Positions 1 to 8,198 of a stretch of 64,000 bases of DNA are shown piece by piece. The translations under genes and the position numbers were made by a program. Within the stretch, counting starts at the first letter, position 1; each line of letters begins with the position of its first letter. The stretch spans positions 218,702-282,701 of the forward strand of contig NZ_JASDDK010000002.1 in assembly GCF_030407435.1 (NCBI RefSeq), written 5' to 3'. The stretch is from Winogradskyella bathintestinalis (GTDB taxonomy: Bacteria; Bacteroidota; Bacteroidia; Flavobacteriales; Flavobacteriaceae). The notes beneath the pieces were generated by a model. It was not told the DNA's origin. It searched no databases and saw nothing but the letters and a program-made list of their open reading frames with translations.

Positions 1-44
1 CTTTTAGAAAAAAAATAACCCTAACCTAATTTACCTTTTTAAGT

Positions 45-1862
45 ATGAAACACATTTACCTTTCATTTTCATTTTTATTTTTATTTACTATTTCCAGCTT
101 TGCTCAGTTAATGCCACCTGCGGAACTTCAAAGTTATTACAGTGGAGTTAATTTTAACAATACAGGTATGGATTTATTTGATGACCTGGCCACTAAAACA
201 ATTAGTAAACATACCAATTTCCTTTCTTACGGAGAAGCGAGAGAAGTCTTAAAAATAATAGATTTGATGCCTTCTTCTAGCAGCCATGTGCTTCTTATAT
301 ACGGATTTAGCAACGATACTTGTACAACCAATAGCTCTAACGACAACGATCATAGAACTAGAGACAAAGATGATTTTGGCGGTGGAGCCACTTGTGAATG
401 GAACAGAGAACACACCTACCCTAAATCTCTCGGAAATCCTAATTTAGGAACATCAGGACCTGGATCGGATGTACACCATTTAAGAGCAAGTGACGTGCAG
501 AGAAATGGTAGTAGAGGAAGTAAGAGATTTAGTTCTGGATCAGGAATTTCTGGAGATTCAAATGGAGGATGGTATCCTGGTGATGAATGGAAAGGTGATG
601 TAGCACGAATGATGATGTATATGTATTTACGATATGGTAATCGATGTCTTCCTGTTAATGTTGGTAATGGATCTATAAACAATATAGATTCTAATATGAT
701 TCAACTATTCTTAGATTGGAACGCAGAAGATCCTGTTTCTCCTTACGAAACTGTTAGAAATAACTATTTAGGTAATGCATCTAATTTTAATGCTCAAGGT
801 AACCGAAACCCGTTTATCGACAACCCATACCTAGCAACTTTAATTTGGGGAGGAACGGCCTCTCAGAATACATGGGGAGATACACCAGTAGATACTGAAG
901 CCCCAACGAATCCTACAGATTTAGTAGCATCTAATTCAACCGATAACTCAATTGACTTAAATTGGACAGCCTCTACAGATAATATAGGAGTGTCAACCTA
1001 CGATATTTATATTGATAATAATTACGCTTTTAGTTCAAACAATACATCAACTACGGCATCTGGCCTATCAGCAAATACCAACTATTGTTTTACTATAAAG
1101 GCGAAAGATGCCTCAGGTAACACTTCTGGTTTTAGTAATGAAGCTTGTGAATTAACAACAGATAACGGCACTATTGGTGAAGGCAGTGATTGTTTAGCAG
1201 AAACTTTTGAAAATTTAGACACCTCAATTGGTTCTTATCAAGATGTAAGCTGGACAGGCGATGACGGTGGTTCATGGAGTGCCACAAAAGCTAGAACAGA
1301 TCAAACGATTTCTGACGCAGCGATCACTATCGATGTAAGAGGTAATAACGGTGGCTCTTTAACATTACCAACTGTTAGTGGTGGTATTGGTAGCTTAACG
1401 CTTACAACGCAAAGAAAATACAGTGGTAGTACCGGAGATTTAGATTTATATGTGAATGGTGATTTAATAGCAGGAATTCCTTTTGGTACAGATCCTATTA
1501 CTACAACTATTTCTAACATTAATATTGAAGGAAATATAACTGTTGTTATTTCTGGAGAAGATGGCGGTCGTGTAGCAATCGATGATCTATCTTACACATG
1601 TTACTCTCCTTTAAGTCTAGAAGAATTTAACTTGGATACAATAAAACTTCATCCTAACCCTGTAGAAAGCAATTTAACAATAGATTTAAAATCTAATGTA
1701 AATACTAATATTGAAATTTTTGATATTCTTGGAAAACGAGTTTACAAAAACATTATAAATAAGACCAGCAACATAAACCTGCAAACTCTAAAAACGGGGA
1801 TTTACATTGTTAAGATTTCTCAGAACAATTCAACCATTACAAAGAAACTTGTAAAACAATAA
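45..1862 (+). CDS. Secreted endonuclease I family nuclease with FnIII domain and T9SS sorting tail
   Basis: 605 residues. Residues 1-20 form a Sec signal peptide ending SSFA. Residues about 45-270 match the EndA/endonuclease I family (non-specific DNA/RNA cleavage); the NREHTYPKS motif holds the probable catalytic His near residue 123, followed by DVHHLRA and GDVARMMMYM. A fibronectin type III domain follows (about 284-370), then a beta-rich Asn/Gly/Thr segment (about 380-520). The last 80 residues (LHPNPVESNLTID to LVKQ) are a type A Por/T9SS sorting domain, so the nuclease should be exported across the outer membrane and attached or released. It may scavenge extracellular DNA, which is an inference. 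It appears monocistronic, with a terminator directly downstream. Nuclease family and T9SS tail are clear; the middle domain is unassigned. Confidence 0.88.
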   Translation: MKHIYLSFSFLFLFTISSFAQLMPPAELQSYYSGVNFNNTGMDLFDDLATKTISKHTNFLSYGEAREVLKIIDLMPSSSSHVLLIYGFSNDTCTTNSSNDNDHRTRDKDDFGGGATCEWNREHTYPKSLGNPNLGTSGPGSDVHHLRASDVQRNGSRGSKRFSSGSGISGDSNGGWYPGDEWKGDVARMMMYMYLRYGNRCLPVNVGNGSINNIDSNMIQLFLDWNAEDPVSPYETVRNNYLGNASNFNAQGNRNPFIDNPYLATLIWGGTASQNTWGDTPVDTEAPTNPTDLVASNSTDNSIDLNWTASTDNIGVSTYDIYIDNNYAFSSNNTSTTASGLSANTNYCFTIKAKDASGNTSGFSNEACELTTDNGTIGEGSDCLAETFENLDTSIGSYQDVSWTGDDGGSWSATKARTDQTISDAAITIDVRGNNGGSLTLPTVSGGIGSLTLTTQRKYSGSTGDLDLYVNGDLIAGIPFGTDPITTTISNINIEGNITVVISGEDGGRVAIDDLSYTCYSPLSLEEFNLDTIKLHPNPVESNLTIDLKSNVNTNIEIFDILGKRVYKNIINKTSNINLQTLKTGIYIVKISQNNSTITKKLVKQ

Positions 1863-1887
1863 ATACAATAATTTAATGCAATATAAA

Positions 1888-1932
1888 GTAGCTGACCACT
1901 GAGCGTATGCAAAGGGCAGCTACTTTTTTTTT
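1888..1932 (+). terminator. Rho-independent terminator after the endonuclease gene
   Basis: GTAGCTG (1888-1894) pairs with CAGCTAC (1917-1923), followed by a run of nine T. It lies 26 bp past the stop codon. Confidence 0.75.
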
Positions 1933-1999
1933 GTTTAAAACTTGTTTAATACTTCTTAATTAGAAATTCAATTTATATAGAGAATAACATAATTTGAAT

Positions 2000-2007
2000 T
2001 AACTTTG
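2000..2007 (+). promoter_or_regulatory. Candidate purL -7 promoter element
   Basis: TAACTTTG matches the Bacteroidetes -7 consensus TAnnTTTG and sits 33 bp before the purL ATG. No clear -33 TTG is seen at the usual distance, so the call is tentative. Confidence 0.45.
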
Positions 2008-2040
2008 TGTTTTATTTTTCATCTTAAATAAGACACCTAA

Positions 2041-5000
2041 ATGATTCATTTCTTCGGAAACCAAAACAGTAACGTATTTGCTGTTCAAGCCACAAAAGAA
2101 TTATCAACAGAAACCATTTCTAAATTGACATGGTTATTTGGCGACCAACCTATAATAGAGCAAGCATCAATTGATGCTTTTTTTATTGGCCCAAGAGCAG
2201 CGATGATCACCCCATGGAGTACAAATGCTGTCGAAATTGCTCAAAATATGGGCATCTCTAATATTATTAGAATTGAAGAGTTTAAGAGCATTACCAAAGA
2301 TTATGAGGATTTCGATCCAATGATCTCTGAAAAATATCAAAGTTTGAATCAAGAGATTTTCAACATAGATATTCAACCTGATGCCGTATTAAATATTGAA
2401 GATATCGCTGCATATAATCAACAGGAAGGGTTATCACTTAGTGAAGAAGAAGTTGAATATTTAGAAAGCGTGTCTAAAAAAATAGGTCGCCCGTTAACGG
2501 ATTCTGAAGTTTTCGGGTTTTCTCAAGTAAATTCAGAACACTGCCGTCATAAGATTTTCAATGGCACTTTTGTAATAGATGGCGAGGCAAAAGAAACGTC
2601 GCTTTTCAAACTTATTAAAGAAACTTCAAAGCAAAATCCTAACGATATTGTTTCCGCCTACAAAGATAACGTCGCATTTATAAAAGGACCTGTTGTAGAA
2701 CAATTTGCCCCTAAACGTGCCGATGTTCCAGATTATTATACGACTCAAAATTACGAATCTGTAATTTCATTAAAAGCTGAAACCCATAACTTCCCTACAA
2801 CCGTTGAGCCATTTAATGGAGCTGCCACAGGTTCTGGGGGAGAAATTAGAGATCGCTTAGCTGGTGGAAAAGGCTCATTACCTCTCGCAGGAACTGCAGT
2901 TTATATGACCTCTTATTCAAGATTAAACGACGAGCGTCCGTGGGAAAACGCATTTCCAGAGCGTCAATGGTTATACCAAACACCAATGGATATTTTAATT
3001 AAAGCCAGTAATGGAGCTTCTGATTTTGGAAACAAATTTGGTCAACCTCTAATTTGTGGTTCAGTTTTAACCTTTGAGCACCAAGACCAAAATGGTAAAA
3101 TTGGGTACGACAAAGTCATTATGCAAGCTGGTGGTATTGGTTATGGTAAAGCAGATCAAGCCATAAAAGACACCCCTCAAGAAGGCGATAAAATTGTTAT
3201 TCTTGGTGGTGATAATTATAGAATCGGTATGGGAGGAGCTGCGGTTTCTTCTGCAGATACAGGTGCTTTAGCTTCTGGTATCGAGTTGAATGCCGTGCAA
3301 CGTTCTAATCCTGAAATGCAGAAGCGTGCTGCAAATGCAGTTCGCGGTATGGTTGAGAGTGACAAAAACCATATTGTCTCCATTCACGATCATGGAGCTG
3401 GTGGACACCTCAATTGTTTATCTGAATTAGTAGAAGATACAGGTGGCAATATAGATTTAGATAAATTACCAGTGGGAGATCCAACTTTATCTGCAAAAGA
3501 AATAATTGGTAACGAATCCCAAGAACGTATGGGCTTGGTCATTGCTGATAAACATTTAGAGATTTTACATAAAATTGCAGATAGAGAACGTTCACCAATT
3601 TATGATGTCGGTGAAGTAACAGGTAAGCATCGATTTACCTTTAAGTCTAAAGAAACTGGAGAAAAGCTAATGGATTTAGCCTTAGAAGATATGTTTGGTA
3701 GTTCGCCAAAGACGATAATGAAAGACAATACAGTTCATAAAACATATTCTGATATTTCTTATGACACCAATAAATTCTACGATTACTTAGACCAACTTTT
3801 ACAACTCGAAGCTGTGGCCTGTAAAGATTGGCTAACCAACAAAGTCGATCGTTGTGTTGGCGGAAAAGTAGCTAAACAACAATGCGTAGGTCCATTACAA
3901 TTACCTTTAAATAATGTTGCTGTTATGGCTCTCGATTTTAAAGGTAAGGAAGGTATTGCAACCAGTATTGGCCACTCTCCTATTTCGGGATTAATTAATC
4001 CTGTAGCGGGCAGTCGAAATTCAATTACTGAAGCTTTGACTAACATAATTTGGGCACCTCTTAAAGATGGTTTAAAAAGTGTGTCGTTATCTGCGAATTG
4101 GATGTGGCCTTGTAAAAATGAAGGTGAAGATGCACGTTTGTATGAGGCTGTAAAAGCAATTTCAGAATTCTCAATCGACTTAGGTATTAACGTTCCAACA
4201 GGAAAAGATTCATTATCAATGAAGCAGAAATATCCTGATGGAGATGTGATTTCTCCTGGTACGGTGATTATTTCTGCTGCGGCAAATTGTAATGATATTA
4301 CTAAAGTCGTTGAGCCAGTTTTTCAAAAAGGAAAAGGATCTATTTATTATATCAATCTTTCTCAAGATTCTTATGAATTAGGTGGAAGTTCTTTTGCACA
4401 AATTAATAATAAAATAGGAAGTACAACACCAAATATTAAAAGTGCTGCTTATGTAAAAACGGTATTTAATACCATTCAAAATTTAATAAAAAACGATCAA
4501 ATTGTTGCAGGACATGATGTCGCTTCTGGTGGATTAATTACCACCTTACTTGAAATGTGTTTTTCAGCAAACAATCTCGGAGCTGAATTAAATATTACGG
4601 AAATTAATGAAGCCGATTCTTTTAAAGTGTTATTTGCTGAAAACGCAGGCATCGTTTTTCAGTCTGTAGATAATTCAATTGAAGACACATTATCTAAAGC
4701 AAAAATTGACTTTCATAAATTGGGTCGCGTTATGGAAAATGATGTATTAGGCATTATTAATGGCAATGAAGTATTTACCTTAACAGTGTCGAGATTAAGA
4801 GATATGTGGTTTAAAACATCATTTCTTCTCGATCAAAAACAGACCGCAAATGGCTTAGCAAAAGTTCGGTTTGATAATTATAAGAATCAAGAGTTGAACT
4901 ATAAATTTCCAAATCACTTTTCCGGAAAATTGAATGATGTCGGCAAGTTTAACGCGCAAGTATCTAACACACGGCCTAAAGCTGCAATTCTACGAGAAAA

Positions 5001-5724
5001 AGGTTCCAATTCTGAACGAGAAATGGCCAATGCTATGTATTTGGCTGGCTTTGATGTTAAAGATGTACACATGACCGATTTAATTTCGGGCAGAGAAACC
5101 TTGGAAGATATTCAGTTTTTAGGAGCCGTTGGTGGGTTTAGTAATTCAGATGTTCTAGGTTCTGCTAAAGGTTGGGCTGGAGCCATAAAATATAATGAGA
5201 AAGCGAATAAAGTTATTAATGATTTCTTTAAAAGAGAGGATACGCTTTCTGTGGGGATCTGTAATGGCTGTCAACTAATGATGGAACTAGATTTAGTGAA
5301 TCCAGAACATCAGATGCACGGAAAAATGACCCATAACGACTCACATAAACACGAAAGTGGTTTTTCTTCTGTAACCATTCAGAAAAATAACTCCGTTATG
5401 CTTTCAAGTTTAGAAGGAAGCACGTTAGGAGTTTGGATTTCTCATGGTGAAGGCAAATTTAAATTACCTTATGCTGAAGATCAATATAATATTGTAGCAA
5501 AATACGGTTATGCAGAATACCCAGCAAATCCTAATGGATCTGACTTCAACACTGCAATGTTAAGTGATAAAACAGGAAGACATTTAGTGACTATGCCACA
5601 TATAGAACGTTCCATTTTCCAATGGAATTGGGCCTATTATCCTCAAGACAGAAAAGATGAAGTTTCTCCTTGGCTAGAAGCATTTGTCAATGCCAGATTA
5701 TGGATTAAAAATAAGGAATCCTAA
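2041..5724 (+). CDS. purL: Phosphoribosylformylglycinamidine synthase, large single-chain form
   Basis: 1227 residues, the length of the large PurL that fuses synthetase and glutaminase. It catalyses the ATP- and glutamine-dependent conversion of FGAR to FGAM, step four of purine synthesis, in the cytosol. The N-terminal domain is followed by the linker motif FGFSQVNSEHCRHKIFNGT and the catalytic ETHNFPTTVEPFNGAATGSGGEIRD. The C-terminal class I glutaminase starts near residue 980 (RPKAAILREKGSNSERE); it has the nucleophile Cys in GICNGCQL and the His of MPHIER. Its own promoter and the terminator upstream suggest a single-gene unit. Nothing unusual is seen. Confidence 0.96.
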   Translation: MIHFFGNQNSNVFAVQATKELSTETISKLTWLFGDQPIIEQASIDAFFIGPRAAMITPWSTNAVEIAQNMGISNIIRIEEFKSITKDYEDFDPMISEKYQSLNQEIFNIDIQPDAVLNIEDIAAYNQQEGLSLSEEEVEYLESVSKKIGRPLTDSEVFGFSQVNSEHCRHKIFNGTFVIDGEAKETSLFKLIKETSKQNPNDIVSAYKDNVAFIKGPVVEQFAPKRADVPDYYTTQNYESVISLKAETHNFPTTVEPFNGAATGSGGEIRDRLAGGKGSLPLAGTAVYMTSYSRLNDERPWENAFPERQWLYQTPMDILIKASNGASDFGNKFGQPLICGSVLTFEHQDQNGKIGYDKVIMQAGGIGYGKADQAIKDTPQEGDKIVILGGDNYRIGMGGAAVSSADTGALASGIELNAVQRSNPEMQKRAANAVRGMVESDKNHIVSIHDHGAGGHLNCLSELVEDTGGNIDLDKLPVGDPTLSAKEIIGNESQERMGLVIADKHLEILHKIADRERSPIYDVGEVTGKHRFTFKSKETGEKLMDLALEDMFGSSPKTIMKDNTVHKTYSDISYDTNKFYDYLDQLLQLEAVACKDWLTNKVDRCVGGKVAKQQCVGPLQLPLNNVAVMALDFKGKEGIATSIGHSPISGLINPVAGSRNSITEALTNIIWAPLKDGLKSVSLSANWMWPCKNEGEDARLYEAVKAISEFSIDLGINVPTGKDSLSMKQKYPDGDVISPGTVIISAAANCNDITKVVEPVFQKGKGSIYYINLSQDSYELGGSSFAQINNKIGSTTPNIKSAAYVKTVFNTIQNLIKNDQIVAGHDVASGGLITTLLEMCFSANNLGAELNITEINEADSFKVLFAENAGIVFQSVDNSIEDTLSKAKIDFHKLGRVMENDVLGIINGNEVFTLTVSRLRDMWFKTSFLLDQKQTANGLAKVRFDNYKNQELNYKFPNHFSGKLNDVGKFNAQVSNTRPKAAILREKGSNSEREMANAMYLAGFDVKDVHMTDLISGRETLEDIQFLGAVGGFSNSDVLGSAKGWAGAIKYNEKANKVINDFFKREDTLSVGICNGCQLMMELDLVNPEHQMHGKMTHNDSHKHESGFSSVTIQKNNSVMLSSLEGSTLGVWISHGEGKFKLPYAEDQYNIVAKYGYAEYPANPNGSDFNTAMLSDKTGRHLVTMPHIERSIFQWNWAYYPQDRKDEVSPWLEAFVNARLWIKNKES

Positions 5725-5749
5725 AAGTTTTATCTGTTGTACCATAGAA

Positions 5750-5783
5750 TTGCTAGGATATATCGTTAAATTTTATATTTTCG
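5750..5783 (+). promoter_or_regulatory. Candidate fadD promoter
   Basis: TTG at 5750-5752, a 21-bp spacer, then TATATTTT (5774-5781), close to TAnnTTTG. It lies 34 bp before the fadD ATG. I did not find the MarR palindrome of the next operon here, so fadD may be controlled separately. Confidence 0.4.
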
Positions 5784-5815
5784 TAAAATCCCACACTAAT
5801 AGTTGCTAAATTTAT

Positions 5816-7588
5816 ATGACTGAAATAACCCGACTTTTTGATTTTCCTTATTATCAATTAGAGAATAAGCCAAGCGACTCTGCATTGGTCACAAAATATG
5901 ATGGACAATGGACACCTATTTCTACTAAAGACTATATTGATAAAGCAAATACAATGAGTCGAGGCCTATTAAGATTAGGCATTAAGAAAGACGATAAAAT
6001 TGCCATAATTTCTTCTACTAATAGAACGGAATGGAATATAATGGATATTGGCATTCTTCAACTTGGAGCTCAAAATATTCCGATTTATCCAACGATTTCA
6101 GCTGAAGATTACGAGTATGTTTTAAATCATAGCGAATCCATCTATTGCTTTGTTTCAGATGAAGAAGTCTTAGAAAAAGTAAGAATGGTTCAAGCTAATA
6201 CTAATATTAAGGAAGTTTATTCTTTTAATCATATTGAAGGCTGCAAACATTATTCAGAACTGTTTGAACTTGGTAAAGATGAGAGCAACCAGCCTGAGGT
6301 GGAGTTAAGAAAAGATGCTGTAAAATCAACAGATTTAGCGACAATTATCTATACTTCTGGTACAACGGGGCGTCCAAAAGGTGTTATGCTTTCACACTGG
6401 AACATTACAAGTAATGCGCTAGATAGTGCCAAAAGAGTTCCTTTAGTAGAAGGAGAAAACCGCATTTTAAGTTTCCTACCAATATGCCATATTTTTGAGC
6501 GTGTATTAATCTACGTATATCAATACGCCGGAACATCGATATATTTTGCTGAAGGCATTGATAAAATTGGTGATAATGCCAAAGAAATTAAGCCGCACTT
6601 AATGAGTGTAGTACCACGTTTGCTAGAAAAAGTATTTGATAAAATAATGTTGAAAGGTGAAGAATTAAGCGGTATAAAAAAATCACTTTTCTTCTGGGCC
6701 GTAAAACTTGGAGAAAAATGGGAACCATACGGCGCCAATGGAGCATGGTATGAGTTTCAGCTCAAAATAGCAAATAAACTAATTTTCAGTAAATGGAGAG
6801 AAGCTCTGGGTGGTGAATTAGGAACTATGGTTTCTGGTAGTGCTGCACTGCAACCTCGCTTAGCCCGAATTTTTGGTGCTGCTAATATGAGAGTTATGGA
6901 AGGCTACGGACTCACAGAAACTTCACCCGTGATAACTGTGGGCATGTATAAAAATGAGCATTATCGCGTAGGTACTGTAGGAAAACCTATAGATAATGTT
7001 AAAGTAAAAATTGCTGAAGATGGTGAAGTTTTGGTAAAAGGACCAAACGTAATGTTGGGTTATTATAAAGACCCTGAAAAAACTAAGGAAGTGATGACAG
7101 ATGATTATTTCCATACAGGGGATAAAGGTGAAGTCGATAATGAAGGTTTCTTAAAGATTACAGGTCGTAAAAAAGAAATGTTTAAAACTTCTGGTGGAAA
7201 ATATGTGATTCCCCCACTATTAGAAAATGACATGAAACAGTCTTTATTTATCGAACAGATTATGGTGATTGGCGAAGGCGAAAAAATGCCTGCAGCTATT
7301 ATTCAGCCAAATTTTGAATATATTCAAGACTGGATTAAAGATAATCACCTCAAAATTGGTACATCAAATACTGAGATTGCTACTTCGAAAATAGTGATTG
7401 ATCGTATTCAAAAAGATGTTACTAGGTATAATAAGCAATTCGGAAAATGGGAACAAATAAAAAGATTTGAACTCACACCGGATATTTGGTCTATTGAAGC
7501 AGGACATCTTACCCCTACTATGAAAATGAAACGTGCTATTATTAAAGATATTTATCAAGACTTATATGATAAAATATATAGAGTATAA
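5816..7588 (+). CDS. fadD: Long-chain fatty acid-CoA ligase (AMP-forming)
   Basis: 590 residues, usual for the long-chain acyl-CoA synthetase branch of the ANL superfamily. It activates fatty acids to acyl-CoA through an acyl-adenylate at the inner face of the membrane. The P-loop motif TSGTTGRPKG begins near residue 180. The adenylate-binding motif GYGLTETSP and the hinge region KITGRKKEMFKTSGGKYV are both present, and the Lys-containing C-terminus is complete. The next four genes encode a regulator and the rest of the beta-oxidation spiral, so this enzyme probably supplies their substrate. The gene symbol follows function; the family is often just annotated as long-chain fatty acid ligase. 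Confidence 0.93.
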   Translation: MTEITRLFDFPYYQLENKPSDSALVTKYDGQWTPISTKDYIDKANTMSRGLLRLGIKKDDKIAIISSTNRTEWNIMDIGILQLGAQNIPIYPTISAEDYEYVLNHSESIYCFVSDEEVLEKVRMVQANTNIKEVYSFNHIEGCKHYSELFELGKDESNQPEVELRKDAVKSTDLATIIYTSGTTGRPKGVMLSHWNITSNALDSAKRVPLVEGENRILSFLPICHIFERVLIYVYQYAGTSIYFAEGIDKIGDNAKEIKPHLMSVVPRLLEKVFDKIMLKGEELSGIKKSLFFWAVKLGEKWEPYGANGAWYEFQLKIANKLIFSKWREALGGELGTMVSGSAALQPRLARIFGAANMRVMEGYGLTETSPVITVGMYKNEHYRVGTVGKPIDNVKVKIAEDGEVLVKGPNVMLGYYKDPEKTKEVMTDDYFHTGDKGEVDNEGFLKITGRKKEMFKTSGGKYVIPPLLENDMKQSLFIEQIMVIGEGEKMPAAIIQPNFEYIQDWIKDNHLKIGTSNTEIATSKIVIDRIQKDVTRYNKQFGKWEQIKRFELTPDIWSIEAGHLTPTMKMKRAIIKDIYQDLYDKIYRV

Positions 7589-7628
7589 TACTTTATAACG
7601 GTTGACTTAATTTTTTTTCCCCATATTT

Positions 7629-7672
7629 ACTATGCGTGCATAATTTTTATAAATTTATTATGCACGCATAGT
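7629..7672. promoter_or_regulatory. Double palindromic operator of the marR-fad operon
   Basis: A perfect inverted repeat with 16-bp arms: ACTATGCGTGCATAAT (7629-7644) and its complement at 7657-7672, 12-bp spacer. Each arm is also close to palindromic (TATGC-GT-GCATA), as expected for a MarR dimer site, so this looks like two operator copies 28 bp apart. The right copy overlaps the expected -33 position of the marR promoter, consistent with repression by the MarR protein encoded next. Binding itself is inferred. Confidence 0.8.
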
Positions 7673-7681
7673 ATTTTTTAG

Positions 7682-7689
7682 TATCTTTG
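7682..7689 (+). promoter_or_regulatory. marR-fadNAE promoter -7 element
   Basis: TATCTTTG is an exact TAnnTTTG match 52 bp before the marR ATG and about 10 bp downstream of the double palindrome. The -33 region falls within the right operator arm. Confidence 0.6.
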
Positions 7690-7741
7690 GTTTCAGTTAT
7701 TATTCAATTAAATAGATTTTCACCTTCACGGTGAACTAAAT

Positions 7742-8197
7742 ATGAAAGACAAAACCATTGATTACGTCTTAAGAACCACATGGTTGGCAGTTAATAAAAT
7801 GTATAATGAAGAAGCCTCCCAATTTGGAACGACTATGGCAACCGGCTTTGCATTATTAAGTATTGATCCAGAAAAAGGAACACCTTCTACATCATTAGGT
7901 CCTAAAATGGGCATGGAAGCTACTAGTCTTTCTAGAACTTTAAAGACTATGGAAGAAAAAGGGCTAATTGAACGTAAACCAAACCCTGAAGATGGCCGAG
8001 GAGTTTTAATTTTTCTGACTGATTTTGGTAAGGAAAAACGAGCGTATTCTAAAGAAAAGGTCTTAACTTTTAATGAGACTATTAAAAACAACGTCTCTTC
8101 TAACGAATTAATAAATTTTTATAAAGTTGCGGAGATCATTAATAATATGATTTCTAATAAACAGATATACAATCAAAAAGAACATAGTATAAAATAA
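7742..8197 (+). CDS. MarR-family transcriptional regulator of fatty acid degradation
   Basis: 151 residues, the usual MarR length. A winged helix-turn-helix spans about residues 45-110; the recognition helix region reads EATSLSRTLKTMEEKGLIERKPNPEDGRG, where DGRG is the wing hallmark. It is followed after one base by fadN, and a matching double palindrome sits upstream, so it probably represses its own operon and is released by an acyl-CoA or a related ligand. The function is analogous to FadR in bacilli but from a different family. Ligand identity cannot be read from the sequence. Confidence 0.88.
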   Translation: MKDKTIDYVLRTTWLAVNKMYNEEASQFGTTMATGFALLSIDPEKGTPSTSLGPKMGMEATSLSRTLKTMEEKGLIERKPNPEDGRGVLIFLTDFGKEKRAYSKEKVLTFNETIKNNVSSNELINFYKVAEIINNMISNKQIYNQKEHSIK

Positions 8198-8198
8198 G

